From the NCBI GenBank assembly GCA_029976905.1, contig JAPOLW010000012.1, positions 9,293-20,641 of the forward strand: DNA of 11,349 nucleotides. Reading direction: 5' to 3'. The stretch comes from a bacterium (lineage in GTDB: Bacteria; Desulfobacterota; Binatia; UBA12015). Positions 1 through 7,121 of this stretch are shown here, in pieces. How positions within the stretch are numbered: position 1 is the stretch's first letter; every line of letters begins with the position of its first letter. Made by a program: the position numbers and the translations under genes. The notes under the pieces are model-generated. The model searched no databases, had not been told where the DNA came from, and saw nothing but the letters and a program-made list of their open reading frames with translations.

Positions 1-1461
1 GTGGCCTTCGGGGGAGAGGGCGAGCGTCGCCGGGGCCGGCCCGGCCACGAAGATCCATCCCCGGCCCTGCGCGTCGGTCATCCGCAGTACGCGGCCGGCC
101 TCGAGCCATTGCTGGGTCAGGCCCTCGAGGAAGTCGCCTCCCAGGACGATCCTTGGCGTCGCGGCGTTGGCCGAGGCTCCGTCGGTCGTGTGCGTGAAGA
201 CGACGTGGCGGGGCATCGTCGCGATCTCGAAGTGTCCGTCGATGCCAGAATCGGCCGCGTAGCCAACCGACGTAATCTCGACGCGATTCATGAATCGCCC
301 GCCGTCGATCATCTTGGCGCGATCGATGGTACTCGCGTTGGTCCCCAGGAAGCTCGTGGCCACGATCCCCGATTCCGTCGGGCCGGCCTCCAGCCGGAAG
401 ACGGCACCCGGTAGGGCGGTCACGTCCTCGTTGGGCCGGTGCTTGGCCTGCTCCGCAGACTGGTTGTCGTGCAGACCGCCGAAGTGCGCCATCGCTCCCG
501 TCGCCTCATCGAGCGTGAAGGCAAAGTGACCGGTCATGAAATACATCTCGGTCTTGATGGTTGGCCAGCTTTCGGTGGGTCGATGATTGAGGGGCCAATA
601 CCAATGGGAATAATCCAGAGGGCCGACGGTCGGAACCCGCGCCGGCGGCGGTTCGTAGGACGAGGCGAAGAGATCGCTTGCGACTTCGCTTGCAAGGGCG
701 GCGGCACAGGAAACCACTTCAGAGGTTCCGGCGAGCCCACCGCAGCCGTCGAAGTCGGCCGGGTCGATGCCCGCGCAAGCGGCCGCCACTTTCTTTTCCG
801 CCCGGGCCGCTGCACCGAGGAGGCGCCGGTCGGCTTCGAGGCCGCCACAGCCTCCCGCGGGTGGCTCGGCCCGTCCGCCGTCGGCGAGCAGCTGGCACTT
901 CTGCTCTGCCTTCGTACGGGTGAACGCCTGTAGGGACCAGGCAGCGAAGATGGCCTTCTGGCATTTCACCGCGTCCGCCGAGGCCGGGGGGCTTCCATAC
1001 AACTCCGCGAGGACGTCGCTCGTGTGGGTCTGGGTCCGGCAGACGAGGCAGGCGGCGGCGCCATCGGTTCCATCGAAGGAGGTGAGCGCGGCATCGCCAC
1101 AGGGGGCGGCGCAGGCGTGCATGCCGATCGAGGCGGGAAGAACGCCGCGGCCGGTACATTTCTTCTCCGCGAGCGCGGAGATCTTCGCCTCGGCCCGTTC
1201 CACCGCTCGCAGAGAAGCCTCCGAGAAGTGAGCCGGATCGTTGCAATCGATCGATTCCGCAATGACTCCGCGGAGTCGATCTTGATGGCACCGGGCATGC
1301 GCTTTGGCGACCGCGCGAGACAGGAGCGCGGCGCCCGATGCCAGAGCTTTGCGGCAGCCGGATTCGCTCGCCTCGAGCGCCTGGGCGGGTGGGACTGCGC
1401 TGGTCAGGGCGAAGAGGAGGAATGCGACCGCCCTGCGCGGGTACGTTGCGGCTGGAAACAT
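1..1461 (-). CDS. Secreted Cys-rich protein, unknown function (3' end beyond window)
   Basis: This frame is open from ATG 1461 to the left edge of the window without a stop, giving at least 487 residues; the C-terminus is outside. I chose ATG 1461 because GGGAG sits 5 bases upstream; an in-frame ATG at 1473 has no clear ribosome binding site. Residues 1-28 look like a Sec signal peptide: YPRR, then the hydrophobic stretch AVAFLLFALTSAV, with a PAQA cleavage site. Two tandem Cys/Lys/Ala helical modules follow. Module one has C36, C58, C73 and C102; module two has C167, C189, C205 and C229. Both have exactly 21 residues between the first two Cys, and both begin C(R/Q)KA. From about residue 285 the sequence becomes beta-rich, with GHFAFTLDEATG and HFEIATMPRHVVFTH, and has no motif I recognise. 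The gene is divergent from the M36 protease gene. I do not know its function; secretion is well supported. Confidence 0.85.
   Translation of the reverse strand, partial: MFPAATYPRRAVAFLLFALTSAVPPAQALEASESGCRKALASGAALLSRAVAKAHARCHQDRLRGVIAESIDCNDPAHFSEASLRAVERAEAKISALAEKKCTGRGVLPASIGMHACAAPCGDAALTSFDGTDGAAACLVCRTQTHTSDVLAELYGSPPASADAVKCQKAIFAAWSLQAFTRTKAEQKCQLLADGGRAEPPAGGCGGLEADRRLLGAAARAEKKVAAACAGIDPADFDGCGGLAGTSEVVSCAAALASEVASDLFASSYEPPPARVPTVGPLDYSHWYWPLNHRPTESWPTIKTEMYFMTGHFAFTLDEATGAMAHFGGLHDNQSAEQAKHRPNEDVTALPGAVFRLEAGPTESGIVATSFLGTNASTIDRAKMIDGGRFMNRVEITSVGYAADSGIDGHFEIATMPRHVVFTHTTDGASANAATPRIVLGGDFLEGLTQQWLEAGRVLRMTDAQGRGWIFVAGPAPATLALSPEGH
655..1356 (-). repeat. Tandem Cys/Lys helical modules inside the minus-strand CDS
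   Basis: Two diverged copies of a roughly 100-120 residue module are encoded at 994-1356 and 655-963. Each starts C(R/Q)KA(L/I), has a second Cys 22 positions on (C36/C58 and C167/C189), a third after 15-16 residues, an amphipathic RAE(A/K)K(I/V) helix, and an Ala-rich end (TSDVLAELYG versus SEVASDLFASSYE). The module resembles the N-terminal modules of the esterase at 9748-11307 in composition and Cys-helix-Cys layout, though the spacing differs. Confidence 0.6.
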
Positions 1462-1506
1462 CGGGACTCCCATGGCTCGGGACCCGGGCGGACCCCACAA
1501 ACCCAG

Positions 1507-1536
1507 TTTCTACCGTTTTCGCCGGAATTTCGGCAA
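1507..1536 (-). promoter_or_regulatory. Candidate promoter of the minus-strand gene with embedded palindrome
   Basis: Read on the minus strand, TTGCCG (1531-1536) and TAGAAA (1507-1512) are separated by 18 bases, about 45 bases upstream of ATG 1461. Between and overlapping them lies the near-palindrome at 1521-1534 (gccggaatttcggc, 12 of 14 positions symmetric), which could be an operator. This is a pattern match only, and the -35 and -10 matches are partial. Confidence 0.3.
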
Positions 1537-1663
1537 GGCTGATTCGCAGCCGCCCACGATCCTCGGCTGGGGCGCGACCGGCGCCTCCCTCGCCGGATCC
1601 CTTGCGGCGGGAGCCCCGCGGGGAGTAGCCCCTATGCTCTCTCACATTTCACAGAGCCTGGTG

Positions 1664-1691
1664 CCGACCGTTGTGGTATCCAAACGGTTGG
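1664..1691 (+). promoter_or_regulatory. Inverted repeat abutting the protease ribosome binding site
   Basis: ccgaccgtt (1664-1672) and aacggttgg (1683-1691) form a 9-bp stem with one G-U pair and a 10-base loop. The right arm overlaps the first GGAGG (1690-1694) of the doubled Shine-Dalgarno region before the protease start. It could be an operator or an RNA hairpin affecting ribosome access. No regulator can be named. Confidence 0.4.
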
Positions 1692-1704
1692 AGGCGGAGG
1701 TTCG

Positions 1705-4700
1705 GTGCAGATGCGCCCTGGCAAAAGATGGTTCTCGAGTACGGCAATGGCTTTGCTCGTGGGAGTGGCCCTTCTTGGGTGGGCCACCCTGCGGGAATCC
1801 TCGAGCCATCCCGAGGATTCGACGCGCCTTCCCTGCTTGCGCCAGCCCAACCAGAAATCCAGCAGCACGCAGACGACCCTCCGTTTCGATGGCTGTCGCT
1901 TCGAGGGGTCCCTTCAGACCCCGGAGAGTTCGGCCCGCCACTTCCTGGAGTTCTACGAGGAGACCCTGGGGCTCGAGCACGGACTTGGAGATCTCGTGAC
2001 CGAGGACGTGCGCGAGACGGGCGTGAGCGCGCATACGCGCTTCGTGCAGACCGTCGAGGGACGACCCGTATTCGGCTCGACCGTCCAGGTGAACCAGGGT
2101 GCGGACGGCTCGATCGTGAGCCTCCACATGGCCTATTACTCCGAACCCTCGATCGAGTCGCCGACGCGCACCGTGACGCGTGCGGAGGCCCTCGCCGCCG
2201 CCATGGACGCGGTGGGCGCCAGCGAGCTTCGGCTGCCCGAAAAGCACCGCGAGGTGTGGTTCGTGACGTCTGCGGGGCGGCTGCGCGCCGCGCACGAGAT
2301 TTGGGCCTATACGCGCGAGCCGCTCGGCGATTTTCTGACGGTGGTCGACGGCGCGAGCGGGAAGGTCCTCTTCCAGGAGAACCGGATCGCTTTCGACACG
2401 GGCCAGGCAAAGATCTATTGGCCCAACCCGGTTCAGCAGACCGGGGATACGTCACTCACCGACGACGGAGATCAGACCAATCCGACCCTGGATGGGGCTC
2501 GGGTCGACGTGACGCTGGAAGGGCTCGATGCGGGGACCGGCAAGCTGATCGGGCAGTGGGTCGACGTGACTCTTCCCGGAGGGATCGCGGACGCCGATTT
2601 CGCCGACGAGCCGAGTCGGGTCTACGTCTACGATCGCGACGACAATCGGTTCGAGCAGGCGACGATCTATTACACGGTCCACGAGGTCCAGAAGTACATC
2701 CATTCGCTCGGCTTTGATGACGGCGACGGTGCCGCCAACGGTATTCGCGATTTTCCGAGCAAGGCGAACGCCCACTGGGATGACCAAGACAACTCCTTCT
2801 ATTCCACCGGTGACGACGCAATCCATTTTGGTGACGGCGGTGTCGACGATGCCGAGGATGGGGACGTCATCGTCCACGAGTTCGGCCACGCGATCCAGCA
2901 TGACCAGAACTCCTGTTGGGGCGGCGGCGACATGGGTGCGATGGGAGAGGGGTTCAGCGATTATCTCGCGGCCAGCTTCTTCGCCCAGCTGGGGGACGCC
3001 TCCTATCAGAATGCTCACGCGGCGTGCGTCGCGGAATGGGATGCGGTCTCCTACAGCAGCACCAACCCGCCCTGCCTGCGTCGGGTCGACGGGAACAAGA
3101 CCTATCCGGACGACCTGGTGGGCGCCGTGCACGCCGATGGCGAGATCTGGTCCGCGTATCTCTGGGAGGTGAACGGGCAAATCGGGGCCGCGACCACCGA
3201 TCAGATCGTCCTCCAACATCACTTTGGATTGCCGTGTGCGGCGACCATGGTCGACGCGGCTCTGGAGATGATCCAGGCAGATGCGAATCTGAACGGCGGC
3301 GCCAACGAGGCGGTGCTTCGCAATGCCGCCTGCAACCGGGGCTTTCTCAGCGGATCGGACTGCGCGCCTCCCTCGGGCCTGGCCCTGTCGCTGACGGCGG
3401 ATCCCTCCCCGGCCGCCACGGGTTCGACCGTGACGTACACCGCGCAGGTGACGAACAACTCCAGCAGCACGATGTCTTCGATCCTGGTGACGGCAGGGGT
3501 CCCAAGCGGTACGACCTACGTGGCAGGCTCGGCCGACAACGGCGGCTCCGAGGATCAAGGTACCGTACAGTGGACCACCTTCGATCTGGCCGCAGGAGCC
3601 AGCGCCCAGCGGAGCTTCCAGGTCGATGTCGTGGTCCAGGGGGGTAGCGGTTTCTTCGACGACATGAACTGGGGCGACGATCTCTGGGCGGTCTCCCGCG
3701 GCGCGGGCGCCGTCGATTGGGTCCTCAGCACCACCAATCCCTTCGGGGGAAACGGTTCCCGATCCAAGGTCCCGACCTCGGTGGTCGGCCAGACGGCATG
3801 TGTCAACGGAAAGGCCGATGTCTTCTCCTGCCACCGGGTCGACCTCGACCAATACCTGCCCACGTCGGCGATCGGCGGTGGAGATGGGAACGACGGTTGG
3901 GGCTGGACGGATCCCTCCACCAATCGTGAGTACTACCTTGCCGGGATCCTGGGCGGCACCGCCTTTCTCGACATCACCGACCCCGCAGCACCGGTGTACC
4001 TCGGCACGCTGCCCACGCATACCTCGAACAGCGACTGGCGGGACATCAAGGTCATCGGCAACCACGCCTATATCGTCAGCGAGGCAAGCGGGCACGGCAT
4101 GCAGGTCTTCGACCTCACGTCTCTGCGCGGCGTGAACACGCCCCAGACCTTCACCGAGACGGCCCACTACGGTCAATTCGGCAACGCGCACAACATCGTC
4201 GCCCATGCGGCGACCGACTTCGTCTACGCCGTGGGGTCCTCGAGTTGCAGTGCCGGATTGCACATGATCGACGTCTCGACGCCGACGAGTCCGACGTTTG
4301 CCGGATGCTACTCGGGCGACGGTTATACCCACGATGCGCAATGCGTCGTCTACGCGGGCCCCGACGCCACCCATGCTGGACGTGAGATCTGTTTCGCCTT
4401 CAACGAGGACACCCTCACGATCGTCGACGTGGAGGACAAGTCGAACCCGACCCTTCTGTCGAAGACCTCGTATCCCGGGAGCAGCTACACCCATCAGGGT
4501 TGGGCCACCGCCGACCATCAGTACGTGCTCCTCAATGACGAGATGGACGAGATGGACAATGGGCACAAAACGCGGACCTACATCCTCGATGTGTCCGATC
4601 TCGATTCGCCGACGGTGGTCTCCTTTTACGAAGGAGATCTCGCTGCGATCGACCACAACCTCTACATCGACGGCGACTTCGTCTACGAGGCGAACTACAC

Positions 4701-6084
4701 CTCGGGGCTTCGTATCCTGAAAATCAACGACATTGCCGCCGGGGATCTATGCGAGGTTGCTTCCTTCGACGTCTACCCGGACAGCGATGCTGCTACCTTC
4801 CACGGGGCCTGGAACGCCTTTCCGTACTTTCCGAGCGGTCGGGTCGTCGTAAACGCCATCGAAGGCGTCGCGATCCTCACGCCGGACCTCGCCTCTCCCG
4901 AGTGCGTCGGCGTCGGCGGCGGCGGCGGCGGGGGTGGCGGTGGCGGTGGCGTGCCCGCATCGTGGTTCGCCACGGGGCCAGGGAGCGTGAGCGATCTCTA
5001 CCTGGCCTTCCGCGATCCGATCACCGTGCAAGCGGGAGACACCCTCTCGTTCTGGCACAGCTACGAATTCGAGAGCGGCTACGATGGTGGCGCGGTCGAG
5101 ATTTCGACCAATGGCGGTTCGTCCTGGAGCGATCTCGGCAGCCATTTCACCTCGGGAGGGTACGACGACGTGATCAGCGGGGGTTTTCAGAGCCCGATTG
5201 GCGGTCGCTCGGCTTTTACCGGTGCGTCCGGAGGGTATGTGCAGAGCGTCGCCGACCTCGCGCCCTGGGTGGGCCAGACCATCCACCTGCGATTCCGCTC
5301 GACGACGGATACTTCGATCTCCAGTGGCGGCTGGTACGTGGATGACGTGCGCGCCGGGACCTCGGCTCTGCTCGTTGGCACCGCCTCGGCATCGGACGCC
5401 GGTGGAACGTCGGTGCAGGCCGCAACGACCACCCAGGTGCTCGTGCCGGAGTGTGGCAACGGCATCCTGGATGCGGGCGAAGCCTGCGATCCGGGGCTCT
5501 CGGGTCAGGATGTCTGCTGTACGTCGTCGTGTGAGGTGAGTGCGGCGGGAATCACGTGCCGCGCCGCTGCGGGCGACTGCGACCTCGCGGAGGTTTGTGA
5601 CGGACTGACGCCGATTTGTCCGTCGGACGAGCGGATCGAGTCGGGCTTCGTTTGTCGTCCCTCGGGCGGTGACTGCGACCCTGAAGAGACGTGCAATGGA
5701 ACATCGCCGTCGTGCCCTGTGGACCAGATCCTGTCCTCCGCGACGGTGTGTCGTATCGCTGCGGGCGTCTGCGATGTCGCCGAGACCTGCGATGGAGTCG
5801 GCCGGGTTTGTCCGCCGAATCAAGTTCAGTCCGCGGGGACGGTCTGCCGGCCGAAAGCATTCGTCTGTGACATTGCCGAGACGTGCAACGGCGCCGACGT
5901 CGAATGCCCATCCGATCAGTTGGCACCGGATGGAACGCCGTGCCTGGACGGGAACGTCTGCACGATCAACGAACGTTGCGAGCAGGGCTCGTGCGTGAAG
6001 GACTGCGGTCTTGGTCGGACCTGCGCTGCGTGTGGAACCGGTGCGTGCGTGGACGACGCTGCGGGGTGTCGCTGCCAGCCCTAG
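1705..6084 (+). CDS. Secreted M36-type metalloprotease with split MAM-like domain and disintegrin-like repeats
   Basis: This is probably an extracellular zinc endopeptidase of the fungalysin (M36) family; at 1459 residues it is far longer than a typical fungalysin because of added C-terminal domains. The start is GTG 1705 or ATG 1711; GGAGG at 1690-1694 and 1696-1700 supports both. Residues 1-28 are an N-terminal signal/membrane segment without a lipobox. About 75-150 is an FTP-like propeptide, and about 230-560 the catalytic domain with HEFGH (H391, E392, H395) and the third ligand E415 in GEGFSDYLA. About 559-645 is DUF11-like. A MAM-like domain has its first part at 649-690 and the rest at 1083-1218. 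Inserted between them is a choice-of-anchor-B region (about 694-1068) with LVIVD-like repeats near 753, 798, 853, 904, 958 and 1001, then 12 glycines. A CGNGILDAGEACD motif (C1250), four 32-residue disintegrin-like repeats and a Cys tail finish the protein. All zinc ligands are present, so it looks active. Confidence 0.96.
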   Translation: MQMRPGKRWFSSTAMALLVGVALLGWATLRESSSHPEDSTRLPCLRQPNQKSSSTQTTLRFDGCRFEGSLQTPESSARHFLEFYEETLGLEHGLGDLVTEDVRETGVSAHTRFVQTVEGRPVFGSTVQVNQGADGSIVSLHMAYYSEPSIESPTRTVTRAEALAAAMDAVGASELRLPEKHREVWFVTSAGRLRAAHEIWAYTREPLGDFLTVVDGASGKVLFQENRIAFDTGQAKIYWPNPVQQTGDTSLTDDGDQTNPTLDGARVDVTLEGLDAGTGKLIGQWVDVTLPGGIADADFADEPSRVYVYDRDDNRFEQATIYYTVHEVQKYIHSLGFDDGDGAANGIRDFPSKANAHWDDQDNSFYSTGDDAIHFGDGGVDDAEDGDVIVHEFGHAIQHDQNSCWGGGDMGAMGEGFSDYLAASFFAQLGDASYQNAHAACVAEWDAVSYSSTNPPCLRRVDGNKTYPDDLVGAVHADGEIWSAYLWEVNGQIGAATTDQIVLQHHFGLPCAATMVDAALEMIQADANLNGGANEAVLRNAACNRGFLSGSDCAPPSGLALSLTADPSPAATGSTVTYTAQVTNNSSSTMSSILVTAGVPSGTTYVAGSADNGGSEDQGTVQWTTFDLAAGASAQRSFQVDVVVQGGSGFFDDMNWGDDLWAVSRGAGAVDWVLSTTNPFGGNGSRSKVPTSVVGQTACVNGKADVFSCHRVDLDQYLPTSAIGGGDGNDGWGWTDPSTNREYYLAGILGGTAFLDITDPAAPVYLGTLPTHTSNSDWRDIKVIGNHAYIVSEASGHGMQVFDLTSLRGVNTPQTFTETAHYGQFGNAHNIVAHAATDFVYAVGSSSCSAGLHMIDVSTPTSPTFAGCYSGDGYTHDAQCVVYAGPDATHAGREICFAFNEDTLTIVDVEDKSNPTLLSKTSYPGSSYTHQGWATADHQYVLLNDEMDEMDNGHKTRTYILDVSDLDSPTVVSFYEGDLAAIDHNLYIDGDFVYEANYTSGLRILKINDIAAGDLCEVASFDVYPDSDAATFHGAWNAFPYFPSGRVVVNAIEGVAILTPDLASPECVGVGGGGGGGGGGGGVPASWFATGPGSVSDLYLAFRDPITVQAGDTLSFWHSYEFESGYDGGAVEISTNGGSSWSDLGSHFTSGGYDDVISGGFQSPIGGRSAFTGASGGYVQSVADLAPWVGQTIHLRFRSTTDTSISSGGWYVDDVRAGTSALLVGTASASDAGGTSVQAATTTQVLVPECGNGILDAGEACDPGLSGQDVCCTSSCEVSAAGITCRAAAGDCDLAEVCDGLTPICPSDERIESGFVCRPSGGDCDPEETCNGTSPSCPVDQILSSATVCRIAAGVCDVAETCDGVGRVCPPNQVQSAGTVCRPKAFVCDIAETCNGADVECPSDQLAPDGTPCLDGNVCTINERCEQGSCVKDCGLGRTCAACGTGACVDDAAGCRCQP
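3775..4950 (+). other. Choice-of-anchor-B propeller inserted within the MAM-like domain
   Basis: This in-frame segment (residues about 691-1082) carries GNDGWGWTDP, WRDIKV and EASGHGMQVFDL, characteristic of choice-of-anchor-B/LVIVD-repeat proteins. The flanks are the two parts of one MAM-like (immune-inhibitor-A-type) domain: FFDDMNWGDDLW...STTNPFGG before it and SWFATGPGSVSDLYLAF after it. The borders carry similar tetrapeptides, VPTS (689-692) and VPAS (1083-1086). Confidence 0.7.
4915..4950 (+). repeat. GGC/GGT microsatellite encoding 12 glycines
   Basis: Twelve consecutive glycine codons (mostly GGC, some GGT and one GGG) form a flexible linker between the propeller and the resumed MAM-like domain. 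Triplet slippage here would change linker length without breaking the frame. Confidence 0.9.
5557..5943 (+). repeat. Four 96-bp (32-residue) disintegrin-like repeats
   Basis: The repeats begin at C1285, C1317, C1349 and C1381 of the protease (codons at 5557, 5653, 5749 and 5845), an exact 32-residue period. A fifth degenerate unit starts on schedule at C1413 (5941). The pattern is CRxxxxxCDxxExCxGxxxxCPxxQ, as in the C-terminal half of disintegrin domains of ADAM and snake-venom metalloproteases. Some positions vary, for example DER replaces the PxDQ end in unit one. Each unit has four Cys, expected to form disulfides outside the cell. Confidence 0.8.
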
Positions 6085-6085
6085 C

Positions 6086-6108
6086 CACTTGATCGTACGG
6101 ATCGAGTG
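6086..6108 (+). terminator. Hairpin just after the protease stop, terminator-like
   Basis: cacttgatc (6086-6094) and gatcgagtg (6100-6108) form a 9-bp stem with one G-U pair around a 5-base loop, two bases after the stop codon. There is no T-tract after it, so intrinsic termination is uncertain. Confidence 0.35.
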
Positions 6109-6129
6109 CGACGATCACCGGAAGAAACG

Positions 6130-6221
6130 GGTCAAGTGCATGCATCCGTGTTGACCACTTCCGTCGGGTGTCGTCTGTGCTCCGGCCCGCCTTGACGGGA
6201 AAACGCTGCATGGGCGATACC
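6130..6221 (+). promoter_or_regulatory. Candidate promoter and inverted repeat upstream of the broken exported gene
   Basis: TTGACG (6192-6197, 5 of 6 to the -35 consensus) is followed after 18 bases by GATACC (6216-6221, a weak -10), about 50 bases before GTG 6272. Further upstream, ggtcaa (6130-6135) and ttgacc (6151-6156) are a perfect 6-bp inverted repeat with a 15-base spacer, possibly an operator. Nothing else is seen in this 187-base gap besides the hairpin at 6086-6108. Confidence 0.3.
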
Positions 6222-6258
6222 CAGAAGCGTACTCCTGGACCGAAAGGGCCCATCCCCG

Positions 6259-6325
6259 AGGAGGTACGACCGTGGCAATTCTTCTTCCCGACCCTCGAGC
6301 TCTGACTGCTCGCCGTCTTCAGGAG
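6259..6325 (+). promoter_or_regulatory. Two ribosome binding sites giving alternative starts (6272 and 6335)
   Basis: AGGAGGT (6259-6265), the best Shine-Dalgarno match noticed in the window, lies 6 bases before GTG 6272. A second AGGAG (6321-6325) lies 9 bases before in-frame ATG 6335. The second start gives a compact signal peptide (MRPWLVAFALFLVAP); the first adds 21 residues with ARRLQER in front of it. Confidence 0.65.
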
Positions 6326-7084
6326 CGCGCCATCATGCGCCCGTGGTTGGTCGCATTTGCCCTGTTCCTGGTGGCCCCGGTACTCGCCCTTCTGCCGCGT
6401 GCGGGCGTTGCCGCTCCATTATCCAAGGCCGATCAACTTTGCGTCGTCGCGAGTCACAAGGCCGCCGCCAAAGTCCTCTCGATGGTCCATAAGGAAGGTT
6501 TTGGCTGCCTGAAGATGGGCACGAAGAACAGGTTGCCAAGCGGCGTCGGCATGCGATAATCGGGTCTTCGATCAGAGCGGCAGTTTCGGCTACGTGTCCC
6601 TCACGCGATTGCGGGGCACGGTCGCGGGCAAGTCGGTCGACCGGCTTCTGCTGACCGCGAACCCCGGCTATGCCACCTGCAAGGCGGTTTCGAGCTGCTG
6701 CGGGGGGACGGTGCATCCCACGGACGCGAACCTCTGTGAATTCCCGGCCGACCTCCAGCAGGTGTCCGACAGCGGGCTCGGCCCCATCGTCCTCACCGGA
6801 GACCCCTACCGCCCCTGGCGCTGGAGCCGACGAACGGATGGATCTCTCGACTTCACGCTGGTCGCGCAGGACCCGGGCACACTGGTCGGGGCCGGTCCAC
6901 ATTGCCGGAGCCAGGTCCCCCGTATACGCATGTGCTCGGAGGCTACGCTCCCGTCTTTCTGGATCGATTCACCCGAGTCAGTACGGGCGACGACGGCTTC
7001 GACGTCTATCTGAACAGCTCGGTGGGCCGCGACGAGGGCTACAACGTCGATCTTCATCGGGTGACCGTGCGGGAGGTACCCTGA
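6272..7084 (+). pseudogene. Exported Cys-containing protein broken by two compensating frameshifts
   Basis: One gene of about 249 codons (from ATG 6335) is read here in three pieces. Piece one, from 6272/6335, has a signal peptide ending near AGVAA and then SKADQLCVVASHKAAAK, like the Cys/Lys modules of its neighbours; its own frame stops at 6559. From about 6540 the +1 frame continues coherently (ACDNRVFDQSGSFGYVSLTR, later GYATCKAVSSCCGG and GPIVLTGDPYRPW) to about 6900. Then the original frame resumes (PPYTHVLGGYAPVFLDRF) and stops at TGA 7082-7084. The two shifts cancel, as expected for one inserted and one deleted base. The cause could be true decay or assembly indels; I cannot tell. No known domain is recognised in the C-terminal part. 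The next gene starts 22 bases after the stop. Confidence 0.75.
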
Positions 7085-7121
7085 CCGTGCGCGAGGCGTC
7101 CTGACCGTGCGTGAGGCGGGC
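7062..7121 (+). repeat. 20-bp tandem triplicate spanning a stop and the next start
   Basis: Three imperfect copies of TGACCGTGCGNGAGG plus five variable bases lie at 7062-7081, 7082-7101 and 7102-7121. The TGA of unit two ends the broken exported gene, the GTG of unit three starts the propeller/P-domain gene, and the GAGG of unit two (7093-7096) sits 10 bases before that GTG as its ribosome binding site. The unit length is not a multiple of three, so each copy puts stop and start in a new frame. Confidence 0.9.

Noticed and set aside
1614..1623. ccccgcgggg palindrome as a terminator or operator
   Set aside because: Short GC palindromes are expected by chance in DNA this GC-rich, and no T-tract follows.
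719..1645. A 308-codon minus-strand frame overlapping the left-edge gene
   Set aside because: It is Arg/Gly/Pro-rich and starts in the intergenic region; the other minus frame (1461 leftwards) has a signal peptide and repeated Cys modules.
1705..1800. Lipoprotein signal at the protease N-terminus
   Set aside because: No Cys follows the hydrophobic segment in a lipobox; the first Cys is well downstream.
2452..4656. A long minus-strand open frame (734 codons) opposite the protease
   Set aside because: It lies wholly antisense to a gene with clear M36, DUF11 and LVIVD motifs, shows Arg/Gly/Val/His-rich low-information sequence, and has no domain. It is typical of antisense frames in GC-rich DNA.
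5557..5943. CRISPR-like or intergenic repeat array
   Set aside because: The 96-bp repeats are coding, in frame, and conserved as Cys patterns rather than as identical DNA with unique spacers.
6530..6560. Programmed ribosomal frameshifting as the reason for the broken frame
   Set aside because: I see no slippery heptamer with a clear downstream structure, and a second compensating shift is needed; plain indels explain it more simply.
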